DNA of 64,000 bases from Pseudomonas sp. UYIF39 (GCF_029963765.1 NZ_JALBYU010000010.1:62001-126000); one strand, 5' to 3'; positions 33,256-43,345 are shown, numbered from the stretch's first letter. The notes: a model not told the origin generated them from the letters alone. Numbers and translations are program-made.

Positions 33256-34446
33256 TTAGTTCTCCGACCGCTGCCCCACCAGACTATCCACCGACGGCAC
33301 CCGCGTATCGCTTTCCATCTGCGTCTCATGTTCGATCTGATGACTGAACCGGTCCAGCGACCCCTTGGCAGGCTGAGCATCGCTGGCAAACACCGGCGGA
33401 CTCAGAATGTAGGCGCCGAGCAGGCGGCTGAGGGCGGCGAGACTGTCGATGTGGGTGCGTTCGTAGCCGTGAGTGGCGTCGCAGCCGAAGGCGAGCAGGG
33501 CGGTGCGAATGTCATGCCCGGCAGTGACCGCCGAATGGGCATCGCTGAAGTAATAGCGGAACAGGTCACGGCGTACCGGTAACTCGTTCTCACTGGCCAG
33601 GCGCAGCAGATGCCGCGACAGGTGATAGTCGTACGGCCCACCGGAATCCTGCATTGCCACGCTTACCGCGTGTTCACTGGAGTGTTGGCCTGGCGCGACC
33701 GGGGCAATGTCGATGCCGACGAATTCGCTGACGTCCCACGGTAACGCCGCCGCCGCGCCACTGCCGGTTTCCTCGGTAATGGTGAACAGCGGATGACAGT
33801 CGATCATCAGCTCTTCGCCGCTGTCGACGATCGCTTTCAATGCCGCCAGCAACGCCGCTACACCGGCCTTGTCATCGAGATGTCGGGCGCTGATGTGGCC
33901 GCTTTCGGTGAATTCCGGTAAAGGGTCGAAGGCGACGAAATCACCGACGCTGATGCCCAGCGAGTCGCAATCGGCACGCGTAGCGCAATAGGCGTCCAGG
34001 CGCAGTTCGATGTGATCCCAACTGATCGGCATTTCATCCACGGCGGTATTGAACGCATGCCCGGAAGCCATCAGCGGCAGCACGCTGCCTCGGATCACGC
34101 CGTTGTCGGTAAACAGACTGACCCGGCTACCTTCGGCAAAACGGCTGGACCAGCAGCCCACAGGCGCCAAGGTCAGACGGCCGTTGTCCTTGATCGCGCG
34201 AACCGCGGCGCCGATGGTGTCCAGGTGAGCGGAGACCGCCCGGTCGGGGCTGTTTTTCTTGCCCTTGAGGGTGGCGCGGATCGTGCCGCGGCGGGTCATC
34301 TCAAAGGGAATGCCCAGCTCTTCAAGCCGTTCGGCGACGTAACGCACGATGGTGTCGGTGAACCCGGTCGGGCTGGGAATCGCGAGCATTTCCAGCAGGA
34401 CTTTTTGCAGGTAATTCAGATCCGGTTCCGGAATTTTGCTGGTCAT
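33256..34446 (-). CDS. M42-type peptidase of the NAGGN osmolyte cluster
   Basis: The 396-residue cytoplasmic metallopeptidase of the M42/M20-like fold has SAHLDTIGAA (metal His and Asp), DDKAGVAALLAAL (bridging Asp) and TITEETGSG (catalytic and metal Glu). This subtype is found beside N-acetylglutaminylglutamine amide synthesis genes and may hydrolyse the osmolyte or a precursor. The start at 34446 (CAGGAG upstream) is preferred over 34557. It follows the synthetase gene on the same strand across 179 bases, broken by a REPIN, so its expression may be set apart from the two synthesis genes. Confidence 0.9.
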   Translation of the reverse strand: MTSKIPEPDLNYLQKVLLEMLAIPSPTGFTDTIVRYVAERLEELGIPFEMTRRGTIRATLKGKKNSPDRAVSAHLDTIGAAVRAIKDNGRLTLAPVGCWSSRFAEGSRVSLFTDNGVIRGSVLPLMASGHAFNTAVDEMPISWDHIELRLDAYCATRADCDSLGISVGDFVAFDPLPEFTESGHISARHLDDKAGVAALLAALKAIVDSGEELMIDCHPLFTITEETGSGAAAALPWDVSEFVGIDIAPVAPGQHSSEHAVSVAMQDSGGPYDYHLSRHLLRLASENELPVRRDLFRYYFSDAHSAVTAGHDIRTALLAFGCDATHGYERTHIDSLAALSRLLGAYILSPPVFASDAQPAKGSLDRFSHQIEHETQMESDTRVPSVDSLVGQRSEN

Positions 34447-34537
34447 GGAAACTCCTGATGAATTGGCGACATCGATGGTTTCGATGAAGGGAAAGAATCG
34501 TTGTTGTCTGTCAGGGCCCCATCGTCGGAACGCCGCC

Positions 34538-34598
34538 CCGAGCAAGCTCGCTCCCACAGGGGAATGCGGTCAAATGTGGGAGCGAGCTTGCTCGCGAT
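34538..34598. repeat. REPIN: two facing REP palindromes
   Basis: CCGAGCAAGCTCGCTCCCACA and the inverted TGTGGGAGCGAGCTTGCTCG (plus CGAT) are separated by only about 16 bases. The element lies inside the NAGGN cluster between the synthetase and peptidase genes. Confidence 0.88.
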
Positions 34599-34625
34599 GG
34601 CGATGGAACCAGCAACACATTAATG

Positions 34626-36371
34626 TCAGGCCGCCGGCTGACTATGCGGAAACAACAAATCCACAAACCGCTCGGCCGTCGGCTGCGGTTCATGGTTGGC
34701 CAGGCCTGCGCGCTCATTGGCTTCGATAAACACGTACTCCGGTTGATCGGCAGCGGGCACCATCAGGTCGAGCCCGACCATCGGAATGTCCAGCGCCCGT
34801 GCCGCCCGCACTGCCGCGTCCACCAGCGTCGGATGCAGGATCGCAGTGACATCCTCAAGAATGCCGCCGGTATGAAGGTTCGCCGTACGCCGTACGAACA
34901 GATGCTCACCGGCCGGCAGAATACTGCTGTAGTCATAACCCGCCGCTTGCAAGGTGCGCTCGGTTTCATGATCCAGCGGGATTTTGCTTTCACCGCTGGT
35001 AGCCGCCTGACGACGCCGGCTCTGGGCTTCGATCAGCGCACCGATGGAATGCTGACCATCGCCCACCACTTCTGCCGGTCGGCGAATAGCCGCGGCGACC
35101 ACCTCAAAACCGATCACCAGAATCCGCAAGTCGAGACCTTCGTGAAAACTCTCCAGCAGCACTCGACTGTCGAACTGGCGGGCGGATTCGATGGCTTGCT
35201 GGACCTCTTCGATGGTCCGTAAATCCACCGCGACGCCTTGGCCCTGTTCGCCATTCAGCGGTTTGACCACCACCCGTTCGTGCTCATCGAGAAACGCCAG
35301 ATTGTCATCGGCATTACCGGCCAGTTGCTGCGACGGCAGGTTCAAACCGGCGGCCTTGAGCACTTTGTGCGTCAGGCTTTTGTCCTGGCACAAGGTCATG
35401 CTGATGGCGCTTGTCAGATCGCTGAGGGATTCACGGCAACGTACGCGGCGACCACCATGGATCAAGGTGAACAGACCGGCATCGGCGTCATCGACGTGCA
35501 CTTCGATGCCGCGACGGTGAGCTTCCTCGACGATGATCCGTGCATAAGGATTGAACTCGGCCTCGGGACCAGGCCCCAGAAACAACGGCTGATTGATGCC
35601 GTTTTTGCACTTGATCGCGAAGGTCGACAGGTTGCGAAACCCGAGCTTGGCGTAAAGACTTTTCGCCTGATGGTTGTCGTGCAGTACTGACAGGTCCAGG
35701 TAACTCAGCCCACGGCTCATGAAGTGCTCGATCAAATGCCGCACCAGCACTTCACCGACACCCGGACGCGAACATTGCGGATCGACCGCCAGGCACCACA
35801 GGCTGCTGCCGTTCTCTGGATCGTTGAACGCCTTGTGATGGTTGAGGCCCATGACGCTGCCGATGATCGCGCCGCTGTCCTCATCTTCGGCCAGCCAATA
35901 CACCGGGCCACCCTGATGACGCGGGGTCAGCAAGTTGGCGTCGATCGGCAACATGCCGCGCAACTGATACAACTGATTGATCGCCTGCCAGTCCGCGTCG
36001 CTCTGGGCCCGACGGATGCGAAAGCCGCGAAACACCCGAGTCGACTGGCGGTAATCACTGAACCACAGGCGCAAGGTGTCGGACGGGTCGAGAAACAGTT
36101 GAGCCGGCTCCAACCCCAACACTTGCTGAGGCGCAGCCACGTACAGGGCGATGTCGCGTTCACCGGTGTGCTCTTTGAGCAGCTCTTGGGCCAGGCTCGC
36201 CGCATCCGGGAAGGTATGGCCGATCAGCAACCGGCCCCAACCGCAATGCACGGCGATCGGTGCGGCGCCCAATTCGCTGCCGTCTTCGGCCAGGCGTGCC
36301 TGCAAACGTTCGTAAGAGGGCGCCTGACCGCGCAACAAGCGTTGGCTGTGAGCCGTGGCGTGGGGTTTCAT
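34626..36371 (-). CDS. ngg: N-acetylglutaminylglutamine synthetase (GNAT + ATP-grasp)
   Basis: The 581-residue bifunctional enzyme makes the dipeptide N-acetylglutaminylglutamine, precursor of the osmoprotectant NAGGN. A GNAT acetyltransferase domain spans about 118-265 (LWCLAVDPQCSRPGVGEVLV, AKLGFRNLSTFAIK) and an ATP-grasp ligase spans about 285-575 (VVKPLNGEQGQGVAVDLRT, MVGLDLMVP, EYVFIEANERAGLANHE). This order is specific to the family. It starts three bases after the amidotransferase stop, so the two are co-translated. P. aeruginosa has the same order, asnO-ngg-M42. Confidence 0.94.
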   Translation of the reverse strand: MKPHATAHSQRLLRGQAPSYERLQARLAEDGSELGAAPIAVHCGWGRLLIGHTFPDAASLAQELLKEHTGERDIALYVAAPQQVLGLEPAQLFLDPSDTLRLWFSDYRQSTRVFRGFRIRRAQSDADWQAINQLYQLRGMLPIDANLLTPRHQGGPVYWLAEDEDSGAIIGSVMGLNHHKAFNDPENGSSLWCLAVDPQCSRPGVGEVLVRHLIEHFMSRGLSYLDLSVLHDNHQAKSLYAKLGFRNLSTFAIKCKNGINQPLFLGPGPEAEFNPYARIIVEEAHRRGIEVHVDDADAGLFTLIHGGRRVRCRESLSDLTSAISMTLCQDKSLTHKVLKAAGLNLPSQQLAGNADDNLAFLDEHERVVVKPLNGEQGQGVAVDLRTIEEVQQAIESARQFDSRVLLESFHEGLDLRILVIGFEVVAAAIRRPAEVVGDGQHSIGALIEAQSRRRQAATSGESKIPLDHETERTLQAAGYDYSSILPAGEHLFVRRTANLHTGGILEDVTAILHPTLVDAAVRAARALDIPMVGLDLMVPAADQPEYVFIEANERAGLANHEPQPTAERFVDLLFPHSQPAA

Positions 36372-36374
36372 CGA

Positions 36375-38147
36375 TCAGATTCCTTGTTCGCTGAGCCACA
36401 GGTTCAGGGCCGCCAATTGCCACAGCTTGGAGCCGCGCAATGGGGTCAACTGGCCTTGCGGATCGGTCAGCAGGCGGTCGAGCATCTCTGGCTTGAACAG
36501 GCCGCGATCCTGACTCGGATCGAGCAGCAGTTCGCGCACCCAATTCAGCGTATCGCCCTGCAAATGCTTCAGACCCGGCACCGGGAAGTAACCTTTCTTG
36601 CGATCGATTACTTCACTCGGAATCACCAGTCGCGCCGCTTCTTTCAAGACTTGCTTGCCGCCATCCGGCAGTTTGAATTTGCCCGGCACGCGGGCCGACA
36701 ATTCCACCAGGCGATAGTCCAGAAACGGCGTGCGCGCTTCCAGGCCCCAGGCCATGGTCATGTTGTCGACGCGTTTGACCGGGTCGTCCACCAGCATGAT
36801 CGTGCTGTCCAGACGCAGGGCCTTGTCCACCGTTGCATCGGCGCCGGGCTGTGCGAAATGTTCTTTGACGAAGTCACCAGCGGCGTCATTCGCTGTCAGC
36901 CATTTCGGCTGCACGGTGGCGGCGTAGTCGTCGTAACTGCGGTCGAAAAACGCATCGCGATAGGCGGCGTACGCATCATCGGCACCGTCGACTTGTGGAT
37001 ACCAGTGATAACCGGCGAACAACTCGTCTGCACCCTGGCCGCTCTGCACCACTTTGCAATGCTTGGCCACTTCGCGGGACAGCAGATAGAAAGCAATGCA
37101 GTCATGACTGACCATCGGTTCGCTCATGGCGCGGAACGCTGCGGGCAATTGCTCGATGATCTCTTTTTCGTCAATGCGCAGTTGGTGATGCTGCGTGCCG
37201 TAGTGCTTAGCGATCAGGTCTGAATACTGGAACTCGTCGCCACGCTCGCCGCCGGCATCCTGGAAACCGATGGAGAAGGTCGACAGGTTTTCAACACCGA
37301 CTTCACGCAACAGACCGACCAGCAGGCTCGAATCGACACCGCCCGAAAGCAGAACACCCACATCGACTGCCGCACGTTGACGGATCGCCACCGCGTCACG
37401 GGTGCTGTCGAGTACACGGTCGCGCCAGTCTTCGAGTGTCAGATTCATCTCGTCGGCGTGTGGTCCGTAGGGCAAGGTCCACCAGGTTTTCTGCTCAGTG
37501 GTGCCGTCCGCTTCGATGCGCATCCAGGTCGCCGGTGGCAGTTTTTCGATGCCGGCCAGCAAGGTGCGCGGCGCCGGGACCACGGCGTGGAAATTCAGAT
37601 AATGATTGAGCGCCACCGGATCGAGGATCGGGTTGATGTCGCCGCCCTTGAGCAGTGCCGGCAGCGTCGAGGCAAAGCGCAGGCGCTGACCGGTGCGCGA
37701 CAGGTACAGCGGCTTCACGCCGAGGCGGTCGCGGGCGATGAACAGACGTTGGGCATCGCGCTCCCAAATGGCGAAGGCGAACATGCCATTGAGCTTGGGC
37801 AGCAGCGCTTCGCCCCAGGCGTGATAGCCCTTGAGCAGCACTTCGGTGTCACCGCCGGAATAGAAGGCATAACCGAGGCTTTCAAGCTCGGTGCGCAGTT
37901 CCGGGAAGTTGTAGATCGCGCCGTTGAAGGCCAGGGACAAGCCCAGTTGGTTGTCGACCATCGGCTGCGCCGAGCCGTCCGACAGGTCCATGATTTTCAG
38001 GCGACGATGGCCCAGCGCAATCGGCCCCTGGCTGTGGAAGCCCCATGCGTCAGGGCCGCGAGGGGCCAGGTGATGGGTGATTCGTTCAACGGCCGCGAGG
38101 TCCGCAGGTTGATGATCAAAGCGTAACTCGCCAGCTAATCCGCACAT
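36375..38147 (-). CDS. asnO: N-acetylglutaminylglutamine amidotransferase (AsnO)
   Basis: The 590-residue asparagine-synthetase-like enzyme amidates the NAGG dipeptide to give the osmoprotectant NAGGN. The N-terminal class II glutaminase begins with nucleophile Cys2 (MCGLAGEL) and includes LAPRGPDAWG and LSLAFNGAIYN; the synthetase part at about 225-560 has the pyrophosphate loop LLSGGVDSS. The start at 38147 is required to expose Cys2 and has AAGGA upstream. It is first in the asnO-ngg-(M42) unit, probably induced by high osmolarity. The 123-base gap to mnmC should hold its promoter. Confidence 0.94.
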   Translation of the reverse strand: MCGLAGELRFDHQPADLAAVERITHHLAPRGPDAWGFHSQGPIALGHRRLKIMDLSDGSAQPMVDNQLGLSLAFNGAIYNFPELRTELESLGYAFYSGGDTEVLLKGYHAWGEALLPKLNGMFAFAIWERDAQRLFIARDRLGVKPLYLSRTGQRLRFASTLPALLKGGDINPILDPVALNHYLNFHAVVPAPRTLLAGIEKLPPATWMRIEADGTTEQKTWWTLPYGPHADEMNLTLEDWRDRVLDSTRDAVAIRQRAAVDVGVLLSGGVDSSLLVGLLREVGVENLSTFSIGFQDAGGERGDEFQYSDLIAKHYGTQHHQLRIDEKEIIEQLPAAFRAMSEPMVSHDCIAFYLLSREVAKHCKVVQSGQGADELFAGYHWYPQVDGADDAYAAYRDAFFDRSYDDYAATVQPKWLTANDAAGDFVKEHFAQPGADATVDKALRLDSTIMLVDDPVKRVDNMTMAWGLEARTPFLDYRLVELSARVPGKFKLPDGGKQVLKEAARLVIPSEVIDRKKGYFPVPGLKHLQGDTLNWVRELLLDPSQDRGLFKPEMLDRLLTDPQGQLTPLRGSKLWQLAALNLWLSEQGI

Positions 38148-38270
38148 AAAGTCCTTACCGGTTTTTCCGTTGGGGAGGGTCAATCGATACCGCGCCAAAA
38201 CGGCGGGTACTCAGAAACTGACCCGGCTGAATCCCCGGAGTTTTAGACCGATAAGTTATAAGGAGCGCCG

Positions 38271-40253
38271 TCAGACTTTTCCGCGGACCAACTGGCGCAC
38301 GGCGAAACGGTTGGGATGGCAGGCCTCGGCGACCGTTCTGGGCAGGGGCAGAGGTTCGTTTTCGATCCATGCCGCCAGCAACTCACCCGACAGTGGCGCG
38401 GTGATCAGGCCGCGCGAACCGTGGCCGCTGTTGACGTAAAAACCCTCAAGCCAGGGGCAGGGTATGTCCGGTACTTGCCGGGCGTCCTTGCTCAGTACGG
38501 CGTAGGCACCGGCGAAGGCTGCTGGTTCGGCCAACGGACCAACGATCGGCAGGTAGTCCGGACTGGTGCAGCGGAACGCGGCGCGTCCTTCAAGCTGTTG
38601 CGGGTCCAGTTCCTGTGCGTGCAGGCGCGTGGCCAGGTCGGGGGAGATTTCCTCGAGCAAGGCCAGGTTGCCGAGGTGTTCGGCTAGGGTTGGGGTCAGG
38701 TCATCGCTCTTGAAGTCGAAGCTGGCGCCGAGGGTGTGTTCGCCCAGTCGAGCGGGCGCCACATAGCCTTCGGCACAGACGACGGTGGCCAGGCTCTGGC
38801 TTTCAGCTGTTTGCGCCAGTCGGGTGATCTGGCCACGAATGCGTTTGAGGGGCAGTTCGGCGCTGTGCGGGAAACGCTTGATCTCGGCGGCGCCGGCCAG
38901 GATCACCACGGGGGCGCTGGCCAGAAAATCATCACCGTCCCAGGCCTGCCACTGATCATCAACCTTGCGCAGTTCCAGTACATCGCGATGGGGCAGCCAC
39001 TGGATGTTCGTCGAGGACGCCTGCCAATGGCACAACGCAGGGGGATGAACCCAGCCACCTTGCGGGAAAAATAATCCGCCGTGTTCCAGGGCGATCCCGG
39101 CCTTGACCTGGGCTTGCGGTTGATCGAGCAATTGCACCAGGTCTGGCGAAAAGGCGGCGGCCAATTGCGCTTGACGCTCGGCTTCCTTGGCGTTGAAGGC
39201 CAGTTGCAAGACCCCGCAATCGTCCCAGTCGACGCCCCGTTGCAACTGTTCAAGCACGCGTCGGGTGTGACCGAAACCACTGACAATCAACTGCGACAAC
39301 GCGGTGCCATGGGCCGAAAGCTTGAGGTACAGCACGCCCTGTGGATTGCCCGAGGCTTCCTGCGCCAGCGCATCGTGACGCTCCAGCAGACTGACTTGCC
39401 AACCCCGCGCCGCGAGACTGGCGGCCGTGGCGCAACCGGCCAGGCCGGCGCCGATCACCAGTGCCCGACGTTCGCCGGTCAGTGGCGTCGGGCGCGCGAA
39501 CCATGGTTTGGCCACGGCGGGCGCCGGGACTTCTTCAGGCCAGCCGAGAAACACGCCCCGCAGGATTTCCCATTTGTGGCCGATGCCTGGCGTGCGCTTC
39601 ATCTTGAAACCCGCCGCATTCAGTAGGCGACGCACCCAACCGGTGCTGGTGAAGGTGCTGATGGACGAGCCGGGGGCCGCCAGACGCGCCAGTTCGGCGA
39701 ACAGCTCGGCGGTCCACATGTCAGGGTTTTTCGCCGGGGCAAAACCGTCGAGAAACCAGGCGTCGATCTGCGCGTCCAGTTGCGGCAATTGTTCCAGGGC
39801 ATCGCCGATCAGCAGGGTCAGGGTCACGCGGCCGTTGTCCAGCACCAGGCGCTGGAAGCCTTGGTGGATTGCGATGTATTGCGTCAGCAGTTGATCGGCA
39901 AACGGTTTGAGCTCCGGCCACAAGGCCAAGGCACGCTGTAGATCGGGCAGACTCAGCGGGTACTTTTCGACACTGACAAAATGCAGCCGCGCCCCGGCCA
40001 CCGCGTGCTGTTCGAACAGCTGCCAGGCGCAAAGGAAATTCAGCCCGGTGCCGAAACCGGTTTCGCCAATCACCAGTCGACCGCCAGCCGGCAACGCAGC
40101 GAAGCGTTCACGCAAGGCGTTCTGCTCGAGGAATACGTAGCGGGTTTCGTCCAACCCCGACAGATCGGAAAAGTACACATCATCGAACACCCGCGAACGC
40201 GGGAGCCCTTGGTCGTCCCAGTCGAGCTGGGCGTGGGGCAATACAGGTTTCAT
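38271..40253 (-). CDS. mnmC: Bifunctional tRNA 5-methylaminomethyl-2-thiouridine enzyme MnmC
   Basis: The 660-residue cytoplasmic enzyme completes mnm5s2U at the wobble base of several tRNAs. The N-terminal half (about 1-245) is the SAM-dependent methyltransferase (MnmD part: VIGETGFGTGLNFLCAWQLF, DAWFLDGFAPAKNPDMW). The C-terminal half (about 260-640) is the FAD-dependent oxidase (VIGAGLAGCATAASLAARGW, NPQGVLYLKLSAHG, SGHGSRGL). Length matches E. coli MnmC (668). It is upstream of asnO on the same strand but probably a separate unit. Confidence 0.95.
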   Translation of the reverse strand: MKPVLPHAQLDWDDQGLPRSRVFDDVYFSDLSGLDETRYVFLEQNALRERFAALPAGGRLVIGETGFGTGLNFLCAWQLFEQHAVAGARLHFVSVEKYPLSLPDLQRALALWPELKPFADQLLTQYIAIHQGFQRLVLDNGRVTLTLLIGDALEQLPQLDAQIDAWFLDGFAPAKNPDMWTAELFAELARLAAPGSSISTFTSTGWVRRLLNAAGFKMKRTPGIGHKWEILRGVFLGWPEEVPAPAVAKPWFARPTPLTGERRALVIGAGLAGCATAASLAARGWQVSLLERHDALAQEASGNPQGVLYLKLSAHGTALSQLIVSGFGHTRRVLEQLQRGVDWDDCGVLQLAFNAKEAERQAQLAAAFSPDLVQLLDQPQAQVKAGIALEHGGLFFPQGGWVHPPALCHWQASSTNIQWLPHRDVLELRKVDDQWQAWDGDDFLASAPVVILAGAAEIKRFPHSAELPLKRIRGQITRLAQTAESQSLATVVCAEGYVAPARLGEHTLGASFDFKSDDLTPTLAEHLGNLALLEEISPDLATRLHAQELDPQQLEGRAAFRCTSPDYLPIVGPLAEPAAFAGAYAVLSKDARQVPDIPCPWLEGFYVNSGHGSRGLITAPLSGELLAAWIENEPLPLPRTVAEACHPNRFAVRQLVRGKV

Positions 40254-40413
40254 GGCAGGCTCGGCAACGGCAAGGCGGCCATTCTAGCCGATCACCGGAG
40301 CGGTGCTTGATCCATGGCAACGTCCGAGCCAGCTCGAACGGTGAGAATGGGATTTCTCCCACGCAGGCGAGGTCAATCCGTTAGTCTTGCTCAATCCTGG
40401 AAGGAGCCGTCCC

Positions 40414-41937
40414 ATGTTCGAATCCGCCGAAATCGGTCACGCCATCGACAAAGAAACCTACGACGCCGAAGAGCCGGCCCTGCGTGAAGCCTTGCTCGAA
40501 GCGCAGTTCGAACTTCACCAGCAGCGCCGCTTTCCGGTGATCATTCTGATCAATGGCATCGAAGGTGCCGGCAAGGGCGAGACGGTCAAGTTGCTTAACG
40601 AGTGGATGGACCCACGCTTGATCGAGGTCCGCACGTTCGATCAGCAGACCGACGAAGAGCTGGCGCGGCCACCGGCCTGGCGCTACTGGCGGATGCTCCC
40701 GGCCAAGGGCCGCATGGGGATTTTCTTCGGCAACTGGTACAGCCAGATGCTGCAAGACCGGGTTAATGGTTTGTTCAAGAACCCGGTGCTGGATCAGGCG
40801 ATCAACCAGTCCGAGCGCTTTGAAAAAATGCTCTGCGACGAAGGCGCACTGATCTTCAAGTTCTGGTTCCACCTCTCCAAGAAGCAAATGAATGCGCGAC
40901 TCAAGGCCCTGGCGGATGACCCGCTACACAGTTGGCGCATTAGTCCGCTGGACTGGCAACAATCGAAAACCTACGACAAATTCGTGAAATACGGCGAACG
41001 CGTGTTGCGCCGTACCAGCCGCGACTATGCGCCTTGGCATGTGATCGAAGGGGTGGACCCTCATTACCGAAGCCTGACGGTGGGCAAGATCCTGCTCGAA
41101 GGCCTGCAAAATGCCCTGAACCGCCCCGAGGTTCCTCACGACAAGGTCAATGCCGCGCCGTTGCCCACCCATGTCGATCAGTTGAGCCTGCTCGACAGCC
41201 TGGATTTGACCCAGAGTCTGGACAAGGACGATTACGAAGAACAATTGATTACCGAGCAGGCGCGATTCTCCGGCCTGATGCGCGACAAACGTATGCGTCG
41301 GCACGCCTTGGTGGCGGTGTTTGAGGGGAATGATGCGGCAGGCAAGGGCGGAGCGATCCGCCGGGTTGCGGCAGCCCTCGATCCCCGCCAGTACAGCATC
41401 GTGCCAATTGCCGCGCCCACCGAAGAGGAACGGGCGCAGCCTTATCTGTGGCGATTCTGGCGACACATCCCGGCCAAGGGCAAGTTCACGGTGTTCGATC
41501 GTTCGTGGTATGGGCGGGTGCTGGTGGAACGCGTCGAAGGCTTCTGCCCGCCGGCTGACTGGTTGCGGGCCTACAGTGAAATCAATGATTTCGAAGAGCA
41601 GATCGCCGAGGCCGGGGTGATTGTGGTCAAGTTCTGGCTGGCCATCGACAAGCAGACGCAACTGGAGCGTTTCCAGGCCCGGGAAGCAATTCCCTTCAAG
41701 CGTTTCAAGATCACCGAAGATGACTGGCGCAATCGTGACAAATGGGACGACTACCGCGCGGCGGTCGGTGACATGGTCGATCGCACCAGCACCGAGATAT
41801 CGCTCTGGACACTGGTGGAAGCCAATGACAAGCGCTGGGCGCGGGTCAAAGTCCTGCGCACCATCAATCTGGCGCTGGAAGAGGCTTTCGAAAAGTCCGA
41901 CAAACACAACAAGAAAGTGAAACAGCACAAGAAGTGA
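40414..41937 (+). CDS. pap: Polyphosphate:AMP phosphotransferase (PPK2 class II)
   Basis: The 507-residue enzyme transfers phosphate from polyphosphate to AMP, giving ADP. It has two fused PPK2 domains: the first with Walker A INGIEGAGKGET (47-57), the second with FEGNDAAGKGG (303-312), plus lid-region repeats WRYWRMLPAKGRMGIF and WRFWRHIPAKGKFTVF followed by FDRSWYGRVLVERVEG. The duplicated form defines class II (Pap). AAGGAG precedes the ATG at 40414. The thiolase gene follows after about 100 bases, as in P. aeruginosa. Confidence 0.94.
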   Translation: MFESAEIGHAIDKETYDAEEPALREALLEAQFELHQQRRFPVIILINGIEGAGKGETVKLLNEWMDPRLIEVRTFDQQTDEELARPPAWRYWRMLPAKGRMGIFFGNWYSQMLQDRVNGLFKNPVLDQAINQSERFEKMLCDEGALIFKFWFHLSKKQMNARLKALADDPLHSWRISPLDWQQSKTYDKFVKYGERVLRRTSRDYAPWHVIEGVDPHYRSLTVGKILLEGLQNALNRPEVPHDKVNAAPLPTHVDQLSLLDSLDLTQSLDKDDYEEQLITEQARFSGLMRDKRMRRHALVAVFEGNDAAGKGGAIRRVAAALDPRQYSIVPIAAPTEEERAQPYLWRFWRHIPAKGKFTVFDRSWYGRVLVERVEGFCPPADWLRAYSEINDFEEQIAEAGVIVVKFWLAIDKQTQLERFQAREAIPFKRFKITEDDWRNRDKWDDYRAAVGDMVDRTSTEISLWTLVEANDKRWARVKVLRTINLALEEAFEKSDKHNKKVKQHKK

Positions 41938-42038
41938 ACGATGGTTGCGCATACGCGGGGTGAATGATTGTCGCGGTCGGTAATGCAGTGGACTTATGCT
42001 CGGTTCACTCTCAACCGACAACAACAATGAGGTATGCC

Positions 42039-43223
42039 ATGCGTGAAGTGGTGATCGTCGACAGCGTGCGGACCGGCCTGGCCAAATCCTTTCGCGGCAA
42101 GTTCAACCTGACCCGTCCGGACGACATGGCGGCCCACTGCGTCAATGCACTGCTGGCGCGCTCGGGCATCGATCCAGCCAGCGTCGAGGACTGCATCGTC
42201 GGTGCCGGTTCCAACGAAGGTGGCCAGGGCTTCAACATCGGTCGCAACATCGCGGTGCTGTCGCGCCTGGGCACCGGCACTGCCGGCATGACCCTCAACC
42301 GCTTTTGCTCGTCGGGCTTGCAGGCGATTGCCATCGCCGCCAACCAGATTGCTTCGGGTTGCAGCGACATCATCGTCGCCGGTGGCGTCGAGTCCATCAG
42401 CCTGACCATGAAAAGCATCAATACCGACAACCTGATCAATCCGCTGCTCAAAGAGCAAGTGCCCGGCATCTATTTCCCGATGGGCCAGACCGCCGAAATC
42501 GTCGCTCGTCGTTACGACGTCAGTCGCGAAGAACAGGATCTGTACGCACTGCAAAGCCAGCAACGTACCGCTCAGGCTCAGGCCGATGGATTGTTTGACG
42601 ATGAAATCGTGCCGATGGCGGTGAAGTATCGCGTTGAAGACAAGGCCACCGGTCAGGTGCAGATTCTTGACGGCATCGTCGATCACGATGACTGCAATCG
42701 CCCGGGTACCACCCTGGAAAGCCTGGCGGGATTGAAACCGGTGTTTGCCGAAGACGGTTCGGTGACGGCAGGCAATTCTTCGCAGCTGTCCGATGGCGCA
42801 TCGATGACGCTGGTGATGAGCCTGGAAAAAGCACTGCAACTGGGGTTGAAGCCCAAGGCGTTCTTCCGTGGTTTCACCGTGGCCGGTTGCGAGCCGGATG
42901 AAATGGGCATCGGCCCGGTGTTCTCGGTGCCGAAGTTGCTCAAGGCCAAGGGTTTGCAGGTTGCCGACATTGATCTGTGGGAACTCAACGAAGCGTTCGC
43001 CTCGCAATGCCTGTACAGCCGCATTCGGCTGGAGATCGATAACGACAAGTACAACGTCAATGGCGGTTCGATTTCCATTGGCCATCCGTTCGGCATGACC
43101 GGTTCGCGTCAGGTCGGGCATCTCGTGCGTGAATTGCAGCGCCGCAACGTGCGTTACGGCATCGTCACCATGTGTGTGGGTGGCGGGATGGGGGCTACCG
43201 GATTGTTTGAGGCCGTGCGTTAA
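42039..43223 (+). CDS. Thiolase (acetyl-CoA C-acyltransferase)
   Basis: The 394-residue thiolase has nucleophile Cys90 in LNRFCSSGLQ, His349 in SIGHPFGMTGSRQ and second Cys379 in TMCVGGGMGATGLF, all intact. It should catalyse thiolytic cleavage of 3-ketoacyl-CoA or the reverse condensation. The start at 42039 follows GAGG and matches the family N terminus REVVIVDSVRT. No fadB-type partner adjoins, so the chain length and pathway (fatty acid, amino acid or storage lipid) are open. Confidence 0.92.
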   Translation: MREVVIVDSVRTGLAKSFRGKFNLTRPDDMAAHCVNALLARSGIDPASVEDCIVGAGSNEGGQGFNIGRNIAVLSRLGTGTAGMTLNRFCSSGLQAIAIAANQIASGCSDIIVAGGVESISLTMKSINTDNLINPLLKEQVPGIYFPMGQTAEIVARRYDVSREEQDLYALQSQQRTAQAQADGLFDDEIVPMAVKYRVEDKATGQVQILDGIVDHDDCNRPGTTLESLAGLKPVFAEDGSVTAGNSSQLSDGASMTLVMSLEKALQLGLKPKAFFRGFTVAGCEPDEMGIGPVFSVPKLLKAKGLQVADIDLWELNEAFASQCLYSRIRLEIDNDKYNVNGGSISIGHPFGMTGSRQVGHLVRELQRRNVRYGIVTMCVGGGMGATGLFEAVR

Positions 43224-43251
43224 ATCCGTAAGATTTGTGTTGCCTGGTTAA

Positions 43252-43336
43252 CCGCTATCGCGAGCAAGCTCGCTCCCACAGGGATCTGATGTGCGGCATA
43301 GATCCAATGTGGGAGCGAGCTTGCTCGCGATAGCGG
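43252..43336. repeat. REPIN: two facing REP palindromes
   Basis: CCGCTATCGCGAGCAAGCTC at the left is mirrored by GAGCTTGCTCGCGATAGCGG at the right, with CTCCCACA/TGTGGGAG inside and about 31 bases of centre. It lies between the convergent thiolase and DUF6316-like genes. Confidence 0.9.
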
Positions 43337-43345
43337 CGCCGCAGT

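Noticed and set aside
33236-33256. REP element after the M42 gene
   Set aside because: AGTAGGAGCTGCGTTCGC matches only one short arm of a REP class; no second arm is present, so it is at most a remnant.
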